The translations under genes were made by a program, and so were the position numbers. Below the pieces are notes generated by a model, which was not told the origin of the DNA, did not search any database, and saw only the letters and a list, made by a program, of their open reading frames with translations. DNA of 32,456 bases from Alistipes sp. (GTDB taxonomy: Bacteria > Bacteroidota > Bacteroidia > Bacteroidales > Rikenellaceae), in the NCBI GenBank assembly GCA_029060215.1, contig JAIDUK010000039.1:28851-61306 (forward strand), given 5' to 3'. Shown piece by piece: positions 1 to 9,068 of this stretch (its first letter is position 1; each line of letters begins with the position of its first letter).

Positions 1-28
1 ACGGGAAAAAGAGGTGCTTGGATGGCAA

Positions 29-80
29 GATAGCAGATTCTTCGTCGCCGATGGCTCCTCAGAATGACAAAAGGAGAGAG
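29..80. repeat. Imperfect intergenic hairpin, possible dispersed repeat
   Basis: Bases 1-162 hold no gene that I can support. Within them, 37-49 and 53-65 form an imperfect inverted repeat (ATTCT pairing with AGAAT at the outside, GCC with GGC at the inside, nine matches in 13) around a three-base loop. From memory, the wording 'GATTCTTCG...CTCAGAATGAC' resembles short dispersed intergenic repeats seen in many bacterial genomes, but I cannot test copy number here. A weak promoter-like TATACTTG lies at 128-135, one mismatch from TAnnTTTG and without a convincing upstream box, so the promoter of the following operon is unresolved and may lie before the window. Confidence 0.4.
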
Positions 81-162
81 TACCAAGGCGGGAACAGGGA
101 CTGACCTAACACATGAAAACAACGATATATACTTGAAAACAACCCATAAACACAAAACCCGA

Positions 163-1080
163 ATGCAAACGACGAAACTACGGGGAATCATACCCCCGAT
201 GATCACCCCGCTGAAGGGGAACGACTGCCTTGACCGCGAAGGCACGATACGCCTGACGGAACACCTGATAAAAGGCGGCGTACACGCGATATTCATACTG
301 GGAACGACGGGCGAAGCCCAGAACCTGACCTATCGGCTGCGCTACGAATTCGTGAGCCTTGTGTGCGAACGGGCGGCGGGCCGGGTGCCGGTGCTGGTGG
401 GAGTGACGGACACGGCTTTCGACGAGAGCGTGAGGCTGGCCGAACATGCGGCGAAATGCGGAGCGGTGGGCGTAGTAGCCGCCCCACCCTACTATTTTGC
501 CCCGTCGCAACAAGAACTGATCGAATACTACACGGCGCTGGCCGACGCCCTGCCGCTGCCGCTCTATCTATACAACATGCCCTCGCATGTGAAAGTGTTT
601 TTGGAACCGGCGACGGTGAAGGCACTGGCCGCACACCCGAACATAGCGGGGCTGAAAGACAGCTCGGCGAACATGAACTATTTTCAGACGCTGCTCTACC
701 ACTTGGGCGACGACCCGGGATTCTCGCTTTACGTAGGCCCCGAAGAACTGACGGGCGAAAGCGTACTGCTGGGAGCCGACGGCGGAGTGAACGGCGGAGC
801 CAACATATTCCCGGAACTCTATGTGGGGATGTACGAAGCGGCGGCCGCGCACGACATAAGGCGGGTGCGGGAACTGCAACGCCGGATCATGCAAATCAGC
901 ACGACGATCTACACGGTGGGCAAATACGGGTCGAGCTACCTGAAAGGGGTGAAATGCGCGCTGTCGCTGCTGGGCATCTGCGACGACTTCCTGTCGTATC
1001 CCTACCGGAAATTCCGGGCGGAAGAACGCGCCCGCATCCGAACGGCCCTCGAAGCACTGGGAGCGGAATGCACGGAATGA
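163..1080 (+). CDS. Dihydrodipicolinate synthase / N-acetylneuraminate lyase family aldolase
   Basis: A 305-residue (beta/alpha)8-barrel class I aldolase, the usual family length. The family signs are GTTGE at residues 47-51, the catalytic tyrosine Y137 in YLYNMP, and the Schiff-base lysine K165 in GLKDSS. Such enzymes cleave or form 2-oxo acids with pyruvate as one partner. It is probably not the lysine-pathway DapA: the arginine that binds the substrate carboxylate in E. coli DapA (R138, in YNVPSRTG) is H142 here (YNMPSHVK). With a sugar symporter and a fucose isomerase downstream, a sialic acid lyase or a 2-keto-3-deoxy-sugar-acid aldolase is more likely; the sequence does not decide. The start at 163 is chosen because upstream codons from 64 encode a low-complexity leader unlike the family, whereas MQTTKLRGIIPPMITP is a typical N-terminus. 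It is the first gene of the locus, 64 bases before the symporter. Confidence 0.85.
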   Translation: MQTTKLRGIIPPMITPLKGNDCLDREGTIRLTEHLIKGGVHAIFILGTTGEAQNLTYRLRYEFVSLVCERAAGRVPVLVGVTDTAFDESVRLAEHAAKCGAVGVVAAPPYYFAPSQQELIEYYTALADALPLPLYLYNMPSHVKVFLEPATVKALAAHPNIAGLKDSSANMNYFQTLLYHLGDDPGFSLYVGPEELTGESVLLGADGGVNGGANIFPELYVGMYEAAAAHDIRRVRELQRRIMQISTTIYTVGKYGSSYLKGVKCALSLLGICDDFLSYPYRKFRAEERARIRTALEALGAECTE

Positions 1081-1144
1081 CCTATTGACGGACCCGGACA
1101 TTCGGCCCCGGCCGAACGGGAAAACGCACATAAATCAACGACCT

Positions 1145-2629
1145 ATGGAGATAACATTGCTTGACTATCTGGTATTCTTTGTTTTTGTGGGCGGCGTAGC
1201 GCTCTTCGGGTGCAGCTTCTATTTCCGCAGCCGCAAGGGAGCCGCGGCGTTCACGGCAGCGGAAGGCTCGCTGCCGACGTGGGTGGTGGGGATGTCGATA
1301 TTCGCGACCTTCGTGAGCAGCATCAGCTTCTTGGGGCTGCCGGGCGACGCGTACAAAGGCAACTGGAACCCGTTCGTATTCAGCCTGTCGATACCCATAG
1401 CGACGTGGCTGGCGGCGAAGGTGTTCATCCCGCTCTACCGCAATGTGAACAGCGTATCGGCCTACCACTATCTGGAACTGCGGTTCGGCTACTGGGCGCG
1501 GGGCTATGTGGCGGTGTGCTACCTGCTGACGCAACTGGCACGCATAGGCTCGATCCTGCTGCTGCTGGCCCTGCCGCTGAACACGATGTTCGGCTGGGAC
1601 ATACAGACGATCATCGTCTGCACGGGGATAGCGACGCTGGTATACACGCTGCTGGGCGGCATAGCGGCCGTGGTATGGACGGACGCGATACAAGGCATCA
1701 TCCTGATATTCGGAGCGATAGCCTGCGCGGCGATACTGACCTTCACGATGCCCGAAGGCCCGGGCCAACTGCTGGAGATAGCGTCGGCGCACGGGAAATT
1801 CAGCCTTGGGAGCCTCTCGCTGTCGCTGACCGAACCGACGTTCTGGGTAGTACTGGTATACGGCCTGTTCGTGAACATGCAGAACTACGGCATAGACCAA
1901 AACTACGTACAACGCTACATGACGACCAAATCGACGGCCGAAGCGGTGAAATCTACGCTGCTGGGCGGACTGCTCTACATACCGGTGTCGCTGGTATTCG
2001 TATACATCGGGACGGCGCTGTTCGGCTATTACACGGCGCGGCCGGAACTGCTGCCGGAAGGGCTGCCGTCGGATCAGGTATTCCCGTGGTTCATAGTCCA
2101 CGGCCTGCCGACGGGCCTGACGGGGCTGGTGGTGGCGTCGCTCTTCTCGGCGGGGATGAGCACGATAGCGACGAGCATCAACAGCTCGGCGACGATCGTA
2201 CTGACGGACTTCGCCAAACGCCTGTCGAAGAAAGAATATACGGAAAAACGGAGCATGCGGACCCTCTACGGAACGTCGTTCGTGATCGGAGCGCTGGGAA
2301 TAGCGGTGGGTCTGCTGATGATGCACATAGACGGCGTACTGGACGCGTGGTGGAAACTGGCGTCGATATTCAGCGGCGGTATGCTGGGCCTGTTCCTGCT
2401 GGGAGTGGTATGCCAGCGAGTGAAACGAGCGCATGCGGTGGCGGCAGTGGCGCTGGGCCTGCTGACGATAGCGTGGATGAGCCTGTCGCCGCTGATCAAC
2501 GAAGGCTCGCCGTTCTATGTACTGCACAGCCCGCTGCACACCTATCTGACGATTGTTGCCGGAACGACGGCGATATTCCTGACGGGATTCGTGCTGACCC
2601 GACTAACCGCGAAACCGACCGAAAAATGA
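1145..2629 (+). CDS. Sodium:solute symporter (SSS family)
   Basis: A 494-residue, strongly hydrophobic inner-membrane protein with a dozen or so membrane segments. The clearest family mark is the SAGMSTIATS stretch at residues 335-344, followed by NSSATIVLTD, the conserved transmembrane-8 region that helps form the sodium site in this family (vSGLT, PutP, sialic acid transporters). It should import a small solute together with Na+. Its place between an aldolase and a sulfatase/fucose isomerase pair suggests a monosaccharide or sugar acid released by the locus, for example sialic acid or a deoxysugar, but the substrate cannot be read from the sequence. The start at 1145 (MEITLLDYLVFF) opens the first membrane segment; the earlier in-frame ATG at 1085 would add a polar leader. 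The stop overlaps the next start in an ATGA junction (2626-2629), suggesting translational coupling. Confidence 0.9.
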   Translation: MEITLLDYLVFFVFVGGVALFGCSFYFRSRKGAAAFTAAEGSLPTWVVGMSIFATFVSSISFLGLPGDAYKGNWNPFVFSLSIPIATWLAAKVFIPLYRNVNSVSAYHYLELRFGYWARGYVAVCYLLTQLARIGSILLLLALPLNTMFGWDIQTIIVCTGIATLVYTLLGGIAAVVWTDAIQGIILIFGAIACAAILTFTMPEGPGQLLEIASAHGKFSLGSLSLSLTEPTFWVVLVYGLFVNMQNYGIDQNYVQRYMTTKSTAEAVKSTLLGGLLYIPVSLVFVYIGTALFGYYTARPELLPEGLPSDQVFPWFIVHGLPTGLTGLVVASLFSAGMSTIATSINSSATIVLTDFAKRLSKKEYTEKRSMRTLYGTSFVIGALGIAVGLLMMHIDGVLDAWWKLASIFSGGMLGLFLLGVVCQRVKRAHAVAAVALGLLTIAWMSLSPLINEGSPFYVLHSPLHTYLTIVAGTTAIFLTGFVLTRLTAKPTEK

Positions 2630-4098
2630 AAACGCAACTGAAAACGAGCATGCTGCTGTGCGGCGGAATCCTGAGCGGAACCGCGGCGGCACAGACCGAA
2701 CGACCCAACATCCTGCTGGTGCTGAGCGACGACCAAAGCGCGTCGGCGGTGGGCTGCTACGGCAACGGAGACATCCTGACGCCGAATCTGGACCGATTTG
2801 CGGCGGAAGGAGTGCGCTTCGACCGGGCCTATGCGACCTCGCCGCAGAGCGTACCCTCGCGGGCGTCGATCATGACGGGCCGCAGCCCGGTGGCGGTGAA
2901 CATGACGCGCTTCAATGTGACGCTGGCGCGCCGATTCCGTGCATTCCCGGAATACCTGCGCGAAAACGGCTACTACACGGGAGTGGCGGGCCGCGGCTAC
3001 CATCTGGACGGCGCGGTGAGCGGCCGGGTGGGCCGGATCAAGGAAGTGGAACAATACTACATAGACCACGGCTACAAGACGTTTCCGGAGCGGCTGGACA
3101 CGTGCATGATCGTAGCCGATGCGCGCAAAGGCGAATGCCACGGCCAGATAAACGACCAATTCCGGACCTTCATGGCCCGCCGCGACAAGGAAAAACCCTT
3201 CTTCCTGCAACTCTCCTACTCGGACCCCCACACCCCCTACGATGCGCCGAAAGTACACGACCCGGCGACGCTGACGCTGCCGGAATACTACCCCGACACG
3301 CGGGCGGTGCGCGAATACTTGGCGGCCTACTATGACGAAATACACCGGCTGGACTCGGATTTCGGCGAAGTGCTGCGCTACTTGGACGACCACGGGCTGG
3401 CGGAAAACACGCTGGTGATATTCATGGGCGACAACGGCGGAGCGCAATTCATGGCCAAAGGCACGCTCTACGAAAACGGAATCCGGGTGCCGCTGCTGAT
3501 CCGCTGGCCGGGCCGCATAGCGGCGGCGGTGAGCGGAGCGGTGGTATCGAACGTAGACCTTGCTGCGACATGCTTGGCGGCGGCGGGGCTGCCGGTGCCC
3601 GCAGAGATGGAAGGCGAAGATCTGCTGCCGCTGCTGGAGCGAGGCGAAGAACCGGCCGAACGCTATGTATACTCGGTGCGGAGCTGCCACGCGACGAACT
3701 CGCTGCCGGAAGACACGTCGGTATTCGACCAGATGCGCTGCGTGGTGGGCGAACGCTACAAACTGATATACAACCTGCTGCCGGGACAACCGTGGGTGCC
3801 GGTGGACTTTGCGGGAACGGAGATGTTCCGCGAACTGGCACGGATGAACGAAAGCGGCGAACTGGCCCCGCGGCTGCGGAAACTCTACTTTGCGCCGAGG
3901 CGCCCGATGTTCGAACTCTACGACCTGCGGACGGACCCGAACGAACAACACAACCTTGCGGACGACCCGGAGCTACGCGAAATACGCGACGACCTGATTC
4001 TGAAACTGACCTACAAGATGATCGAAGACGAAGACTTCGCGACGCTGCCCCACCCGAAAATCTACGAACCGAGAACCGATAAAACTACGAAAAAATGA
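2626..4098 (+). CDS. Exported serine-type sulfatase
   Basis: A 490-residue S1-type sulfatase of the alkaline phosphatase superfamily, hydrolysing sulfate esters (or N-sulfates) on sugars in the periplasm. A signal peptide ends near AAA|Q at residue 22. The modification motif is S75-V-P-S-R79, so the nucleophile is a serine to be oxidised to formylglycine by an anaerobic radical-SAM maturase (anSME), which is not in this window. Metal and sulfate site residues include D35-D36 in LSDDQ, D269-N270 in GDNGG and K278 in [14 protein letters not shown]. The subfamily, and so the substrate (mucin or host glycosaminoglycan sulfate, for instance), is undetermined; the N-terminal region felt sulfamidase-like to me, but weakly. 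It overlaps the symporter before it and the isomerase after it by four bases each, so these three genes look translationally coupled. Confidence 0.92.
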   Translation: MKTQLKTSMLLCGGILSGTAAAQTERPNILLVLSDDQSASAVGCYGNGDILTPNLDRFAAEGVRFDRAYATSPQSVPSRASIMTGRSPVAVNMTRFNVTLARRFRAFPEYLRENGYYTGVAGRGYHLDGAVSGRVGRIKEVEQYYIDHGYKTFPERLDTCMIVADARKGECHGQINDQFRTFMARRDKEKPFFLQLSYSDPHTPYDAPKVHDPATLTLPEYYPDTRAVREYLAAYYDEIHRLDSDFGEVLRYLDDHGLAENTLVIFMGDNGGAQFMAKGTLYENGIRVPLLIRWPGRIAAAVSGAVVSNVDLAATCLAAAGLPVPAEMEGEDLLPLLERGEEPAERYVYSVRSCHATNSLPEDTSVFDQMRCVVGERYKLIYNLLPGQPWVPVDFAGTEMFRELARMNESGELAPRLRKLYFAPRRPMFELYDLRTDPNEQHNLADDPELREIRDDLILKLTYKMIEDEDFATLPHPKIYEPRTDKTTKK

Positions 4099-5885
4099 AG
4101 CACGGAAACACGACCGGCCGACACCCGAAGATAGGGATTAGGCCGATCATCGACGGACGGCGCGGAGGAATCCGCGAATCGCTGGAAGCGATGACGATGG
4201 GCATGGCCCAACGCGTGGCGCGACTCTACGGCGAAGAACTCTGCTATGCGGACGGCGCACCTGTGGAATGCGTGATAGCCGACACGACGATAGGCGGAGT
4301 GGCGGAAGCAGCGGCGGCGGCCGAAAAATTCAAAGACAACAATGTAGGAGCCGTGGTGTCGGTGACCCCGTGCTGGTGCTACGGAGCGGAGACCATCGAC
4401 ATGGACCCGCTGATGCCCAAGGCGATCTGGGGATTCAACGGCACGGAACGCCCGGGAGCGGTCTATCTTGCGTCGGCGCTGGCGGGACACAACCAAAAAG
4501 GACTGCCTGCGTACGGGATTTATGGCCGCGACGTACAAGACCTGACGGACGAGACGATACCGGCGGATGTGAGAGAAAAACTGCTGCGATTCGGCCGAGC
4601 GGCGGTGGCGGTGATGCAGATGAGGGGCAAATCCTACCTGTCGATAGGCTCGGTGTCGATGGGCATAGCGGGCTCGATGCCCGACCCGGACTTCTTCCAA
4701 GAATACCTTGGGATGCGCAACGAAGCGGTGGACTGCTCGGAGATAGAACGCCGGGTGGAACTGGGCATCTATGACAAAGAAGAATTCGGCCGGGCGATGG
4801 CGTGGGTGGAGAAGTACTGCAAACCCCGCGAAGGCGAAGACTGCAACCCGGAACACCTGATCTACCCGCGGGAGAAGAAAGACGAAGTGTGGGAATATGC
4901 GGTGAAGATGACGCTGATATTCCGCGACCTGATGCACGGCAACCCGAAGCTGGCGGAGATGGGATTCGAAGAAGAAGCGGCGGGCCGCAACGCCATAGCG
5001 GGCGGATTCCAAGGCCAACGCCAATGGACGGACTTCCGTCCGGACGGCGATTTCGCGGAAGCGATCCTGAACTCGTCGTTCGACTGGAACGGAATACGCG
5101 AAGCGATCACCTTTGCGACGGAAAACGACACGCTGAACGGAGCCTCGATGCTGCTGCTGCACCTGCTGACCAACCGGGCGCAACTCTTTGCGGACGTACG
5201 CACGTACTGGTCGCCGGAAGCGGTGAAGAGAGTGACGGGCCGCACGCTGACGGGCAAGGCGGCGGGCGGAATCATACACCTGATCAACTCGGGCTCGTGC
5301 ACGCTGGATGCGACGGGCCGCCAACGGGACGAAGCGGGAAGCCCGGCGATGAAACCCTACTGGGAAATCACGGAACGCGAAGCGGAAGCATGCTTGGAAG
5401 CGACGACGTGGTACCCTGCGGGCCGCGAATACATGCGCGGCGGCGGCTACTCGTCGCACTTCCTGACGCGCGGCGAGATGCCGATGACGATGTGCCGCCT
5501 GAACTTGGTGAAAGGCTTGGGCCCGGTGCTGCAAATAGCCGAGGGCTGGGCGGTGAACGTGGACGAAGAGATATTCGACGCGATCAACCGCCGCACGGAC
5601 CGGACGTGGCCGACGACGTGGTTCGCACCCCGACTGACGGGCGACGGACCCTTCCGCGACGTCTACTCGGTGATGAACAACTGGGGCGCGAACCACGGAG
5701 CCATCAGCTATGGCCACGTAGGAGCCGACCTTGTGACGCTGGCCTCGATGCTGCGCATACCGGTGGCGATGCACAACGTAGCGCCGGAAAACCTGTTCCG
5801 CCCCTCGGCGTGGGGAGCCTTCGGCTCGGACCCGGAAGGCGCGGACTACCGGGCCTGCCGAACCTACGGACCGATATACCGCTGA
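4095..5885 (+). CDS. fucI: L-fucose isomerase (FucI family)
   Basis: A 596-residue cytoplasmic ketol isomerase that converts L-fucose to L-fuculose; family members also take D-arabinose and related sugars. The C-terminal half closely follows the E. coli FucI sequence as I recall it ([74 protein letters not shown]). The Mn2+ ligands E343, D367 and H534 sit at a constant offset of six from E337, D361 and H528 of E. coli, so the active site is complete and free of indels across this span. Its start overlaps the sulfatase stop (ATGA at 4095-4098). No fuculokinase or fuculose-phosphate aldolase is nearby; those steps must be encoded elsewhere, or the product goes another way. Confidence 0.95.
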   Translation: MKHGNTTGRHPKIGIRPIIDGRRGGIRESLEAMTMGMAQRVARLYGEELCYADGAPVECVIADTTIGGVAEAAAAAEKFKDNNVGAVVSVTPCWCYGAETIDMDPLMPKAIWGFNGTERPGAVYLASALAGHNQKGLPAYGIYGRDVQDLTDETIPADVREKLLRFGRAAVAVMQMRGKSYLSIGSVSMGIAGSMPDPDFFQEYLGMRNEAVDCSEIERRVELGIYDKEEFGRAMAWVEKYCKPREGEDCNPEHLIYPREKKDEVWEYAVKMTLIFRDLMHGNPKLAEMGFEEEAAGRNAIAGGFQGQRQWTDFRPDGDFAEAILNSSFDWNGIREAITFATENDTLNGASMLLLHLLTNRAQLFADVRTYWSPEAVKRVTGRTLTGKAAGGIIHLINSGSCTLDATGRQRDEAGSPAMKPYWEITEREAEACLEATTWYPAGREYMRGGGYSSHFLTRGEMPMTMCRLNLVKGLGPVLQIAEGWAVNVDEEIFDAINRRTDRTWPTTWFAPRLTGDGPFRDVYSVMNNWGANHGAISYGHVGADLVTLASMLRIPVAMHNVAPENLFRPSAWGAFGSDPEGADYRACRTYGPIYR

Positions 5886-5912
5886 AAAAACTAACCTAAA
5901 TGACCCCTGACA

Positions 5913-8900
5913 ATGAAGAACTTACTACTTAAAGGACTGTGCATCTGCACCCTGCTGCTGGCGGGGCCGCGGACGGCCCAGCCAGCGGCGCAGAACCCGC
6001 GGCCGACGACGGTGACGGGCGAAGTGCGCGACGAAGCGGGCAATCCGGCGGTCGGAGCCGCGGTGCTGGTGCAAGGAACCAACAAAGGCCGGACGGTCGG
6101 CGCGGACGGAAAATTCGAGATCGAAGCCGCGGCGGCGGAGACGCTGGTATTCTCGATGCTGGGCTATGTGACGCAAGAAATCCGGGTGGGAAACCGGACG
6201 CACATGGATGTGGTGCTGAAAGAAGACAGCCGGATGATCGAGAGCGTGGTGGTGGAAATCGGCTACGGCAACCAACGGCTGGTGGACGTGACGGGAACGC
6301 TGGGCCGGGTGAAGATGGAAGACATGGTGAAAGCCCCGGTAGCCTCGTTCGACCAAGCGCTGCAAGGCCGCTTGGCGGGAGTGCAAGTGACCTCGCAGGA
6401 CGGCACGCCGGGCGCGGAGATGGACATTGTGATCCGAGGCGCGAACTCGCTGACGCAAAGCAACTCGCCGCTCTATGTAGTGGACGGGTTCCCGATCGAA
6501 GACTTCTCGAGCGCGGCGATCAACACGGCGGACATAGCGTCGCTGACGGTGCTGAAAGATGCGTCGGCGACGGCGATCTACGGCTCGCGCGGAGCCAACG
6601 GAGTGATCATCATCGAGACGAACAAAGGCGAAGCGGGCAAACCGAAGGTGACCTACAACGGCACGGTGGGATTTCAGGAAGTGACCAAACGCATGGAACT
6701 GATGACGCCCTATGAATTCGTGGTCTACCAAATCGAACGCTCGCCCTCGAATCTGGACCGCTATCTGACCAAACCGGGCCGGACGCTGGACTTCTACCGC
6801 ACGCACGAAGGCATAGACTGGCAAGACCGCCTGTTCCGCAGTGCACTGATGCACACGCACAACGTATCGGTGACGGGCGGCACGAAACAAACGCGCTATG
6901 CGGTGTCGGGCTCGGTGGTGGACCAAGACGGAGTGATCGACAACTCGGGCTACCGGAAGTACCAAGGCCGCGTATCGCTGGAGACGAACCTGCACAAGAA
7001 AGTACGCCTGAGCGTGAACGCGAACTACACGCACGACAAGACCCACGGACAAACGACCTCGAAGTCGCTGGCGTCGGCCAATGCGTATGCCTCCTACCTG
7101 ATGTACCGCACGTGGGCCTATCGACCGGTGATCCTGAACACGAAAGACGACGAGAGCCTGTTCGACGACGAAAACGACACGAGCGTGATGAACCCGATCA
7201 TCTCGAACAAGAACGAAAACACGACGAAAAAGACGACGACGTTCCTGTCGAACGCGAAGATCGTATGGGACATTGTCGACGGACTGAAACTGACGGTGCG
7301 AGCGGGATACGGCCGCAAGACGATCCGTCAGGAAGAATTCAACAACTCGCTGACCTACCAAGGATTCCCGCGGGCGGGCAACAACAAGGGCGTGAACGCG
7401 AGCTTCGGCGAACGGGTGCTGGACGACTGGATGAACGAAAACACGCTGGTATACAAACGCGAATTCAAGAACAAACACAAATTCGATGTGACGGTGGGCT
7501 ACACGATGCAAGGCACGGTGACGTCGAACTACGGATTTGCGACCTCGTACATCCCCAACGAATTTCTGGGCCTGAGCGGAATGGATCACGGAATACCCTA
7601 CTCGACGACGGCCCTGCTGTCGGAAAACGCCCTGATGTCGTGGCTGGGCCGCGTGAACTACAGCTACCGCTCGCGCTACCTGTTCACGGCGTCGTTCCGA
7701 GCCGACGGCTCGTCGAAATTCACGCCGGGAAACCGCTGGGGAATATTCCCGTCGGGCGCCGTGGCGTGGCGCATGGGACAAGAAAAATTCATGCGCAAAC
7801 TGAAATTCGTGGACGACGCGAAATTGCGAGTGAGCTACGGAGTGACGGGAAACAACCGCATCGGCGACTTTGCGACCTACCCCTCGCTGACGCAATCGGA
7901 CTACTACTCGTTCGGAAATGCAACCCCCTCGGAAGCGATGATACCGAACAACCTTGGAAACAAAGACCTGACGTGGGAGAGCACGGAACAGATAGACATA
8001 GGCTACGACCTGTCGCTGTTCGGGAACCGGCTGAACCTGACGGTGGACCTCTACCGCAAGACGACGCGCGACCTGCTGCTGAACGCGAACCTGCCCTTCA
8101 CGAGCGGCTACTCGTCGGTATACAAAAATGTAGGCAAAGTCCGCAACGACGGACTGGAACTCTCGCTGAGCACGGTGAACGTGAAGACCAAGAACTTCGA
8201 ATGGACCTCGGACTTCAACATCAGCTTCAACCGCAACCGGGTGATGGCGCTGGCCGAAGGACAGGAGAGCCTGCTGTCGACGGTGGCCTTCACGACGGAC
8301 TTCAACTCGACGCCCCTCTACATAGCCCGTGTGGGCGGCCCGATGGCGGCGTTCTACGGAGTAGTGTGGGACGGCGTATACGGCTATGACGACTTCGAAA
8401 CGGATGCGACGGGAGCCTACGTCCTGAAGAAGAACGTACCGACGAACGGCAATGCCCGGGAGACGATACAACCGGGAGACATAAAATATGCAGACCAAAA
8501 CGGCGACGGAGTGGTGAACGACCAAGACATGGTGGTGATAGGCCGCGCGACGCCGATCCACACGGGCGGATTCAACAACAACTTCACGTACAAGGGCCTG
8601 AGCCTGAACGTATTCTTCCAATGGAGCTACGGCAACGACATCATGAACGCCAACCGCATCATATTCGAAGGAAACTACAACGGCAAGAACATCAACCAAT
8701 TCCGCTCGTACGTAGACCACTGGACCCCCGAAAACCAAACGAGCCGCAACTTCCGGCCGGGCGGGCAGGGGCCGCGGGGCGTATACTCGTCGCGAACGAT
8801 CGAAGACGGCTCGTTCCTGCGCCTGAAGACCCTGCAACTGAGCTACACGCTGCCGGAAAAATGGGTGCGCCGGATCCGGCTGAACACCGTACAAGTATTC

Positions 8901-9050
8901 CTGTCGGGCCAGAACCTCTGGACGTGGAGCGCCTACTCGGGGCTGGACCCGGAAGTGTCGACCCGCAACTCGGCGCTGACCCCGGGATACGACTATTCGG
9001 CCTATGCACGCAACAGAACCTACACGGCGGGCGTGAAGATCATATTTTAA
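5913..9050 (+). CDS. SusC/RagA-family TonB-linked outer membrane transporter
   Basis: A 1045-residue TonB-dependent outer-membrane barrel that imports large ligands into the periplasm in complex with its SusD lid. A signal peptide covers about residues 1-27. A carboxypeptidase-regulatory-like domain follows at 33-105 (VTGEVRDEAGNPAVGA, GADGKFEI, MLGYVTQEI). The plug spans about 110-240, with the SusC hallmarks LQGRLAGVQV, IVIRGANSL, PLYVVDGFPIEDF and the run LKDASATAIYGSRGANG. The remainder is barrel, ending in the aromatic beta-signal YTAGVKIIF. No STN domain is present, so it is not obviously a partner of an anti-sigma factor. The gap from fucI is 27 bases and to susD 18, consistent with one transcript. 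The ligand is unknown. Confidence 0.97.
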   Translation: MKNLLLKGLCICTLLLAGPRTAQPAAQNPRPTTVTGEVRDEAGNPAVGAAVLVQGTNKGRTVGADGKFEIEAAAAETLVFSMLGYVTQEIRVGNRTHMDVVLKEDSRMIESVVVEIGYGNQRLVDVTGTLGRVKMEDMVKAPVASFDQALQGRLAGVQVTSQDGTPGAEMDIVIRGANSLTQSNSPLYVVDGFPIEDFSSAAINTADIASLTVLKDASATAIYGSRGANGVIIIETNKGEAGKPKVTYNGTVGFQEVTKRMELMTPYEFVVYQIERSPSNLDRYLTKPGRTLDFYRTHEGIDWQDRLFRSALMHTHNVSVTGGTKQTRYAVSGSVVDQDGVIDNSGYRKYQGRVSLETNLHKKVRLSVNANYTHDKTHGQTTSKSLASANAYASYLMYRTWAYRPVILNTKDDESLFDDENDTSVMNPIISNKNENTTKKTTTFLSNAKIVWDIVDGLKLTVRAGYGRKTIRQEEFNNSLTYQGFPRAGNNKGVNASFGERVLDDWMNENTLVYKREFKNKHKFDVTVGYTMQGTVTSNYGFATSYIPNEFLGLSGMDHGIPYSTTALLSENALMSWLGRVNYSYRSRYLFTASFRADGSSKFTPGNRWGIFPSGAVAWRMGQEKFMRKLKFVDDAKLRVSYGVTGNNRIGDFATYPSLTQSDYYSFGNATPSEAMIPNNLGNKDLTWESTEQIDIGYDLSLFGNRLNLTVDLYRKTTRDLLLNANLPFTSGYSSVYKNVGKVRNDGLELSLSTVNVKTKNFEWTSDFNISFNRNRVMALAEGQESLLSTVAFTTDFNSTPLYIARVGGPMAAFYGVVWDGVYGYDDFETDATGAYVLKKNVPTNGNARETIQPGDIKYADQNGDGVVNDQDMVVIGRATPIHTGGFNNNFTYKGLSLNVFFQWSYGNDIMNANRIIFEGNYNGKNINQFRSYVDHWTPENQTSRNFRPGGQGPRGVYSSRTIEDGSFLRLKTLQLSYTLPEKWVRRIRLNTVQVFLSGQNLWTWSAYSGLDPEVSTRNSALTPGYDYSAYARNRTYTAGVKIIF

Positions 9051-9068
9051 TCCAAGAAATACGCGAAG

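Noticed and set aside
163..1080. Assignment of the first gene as dapA
   Set aside because: The arginine diagnostic of true DapA is replaced by His142 and the gene sits in a sugar-type locus, so the broader family name is safer.
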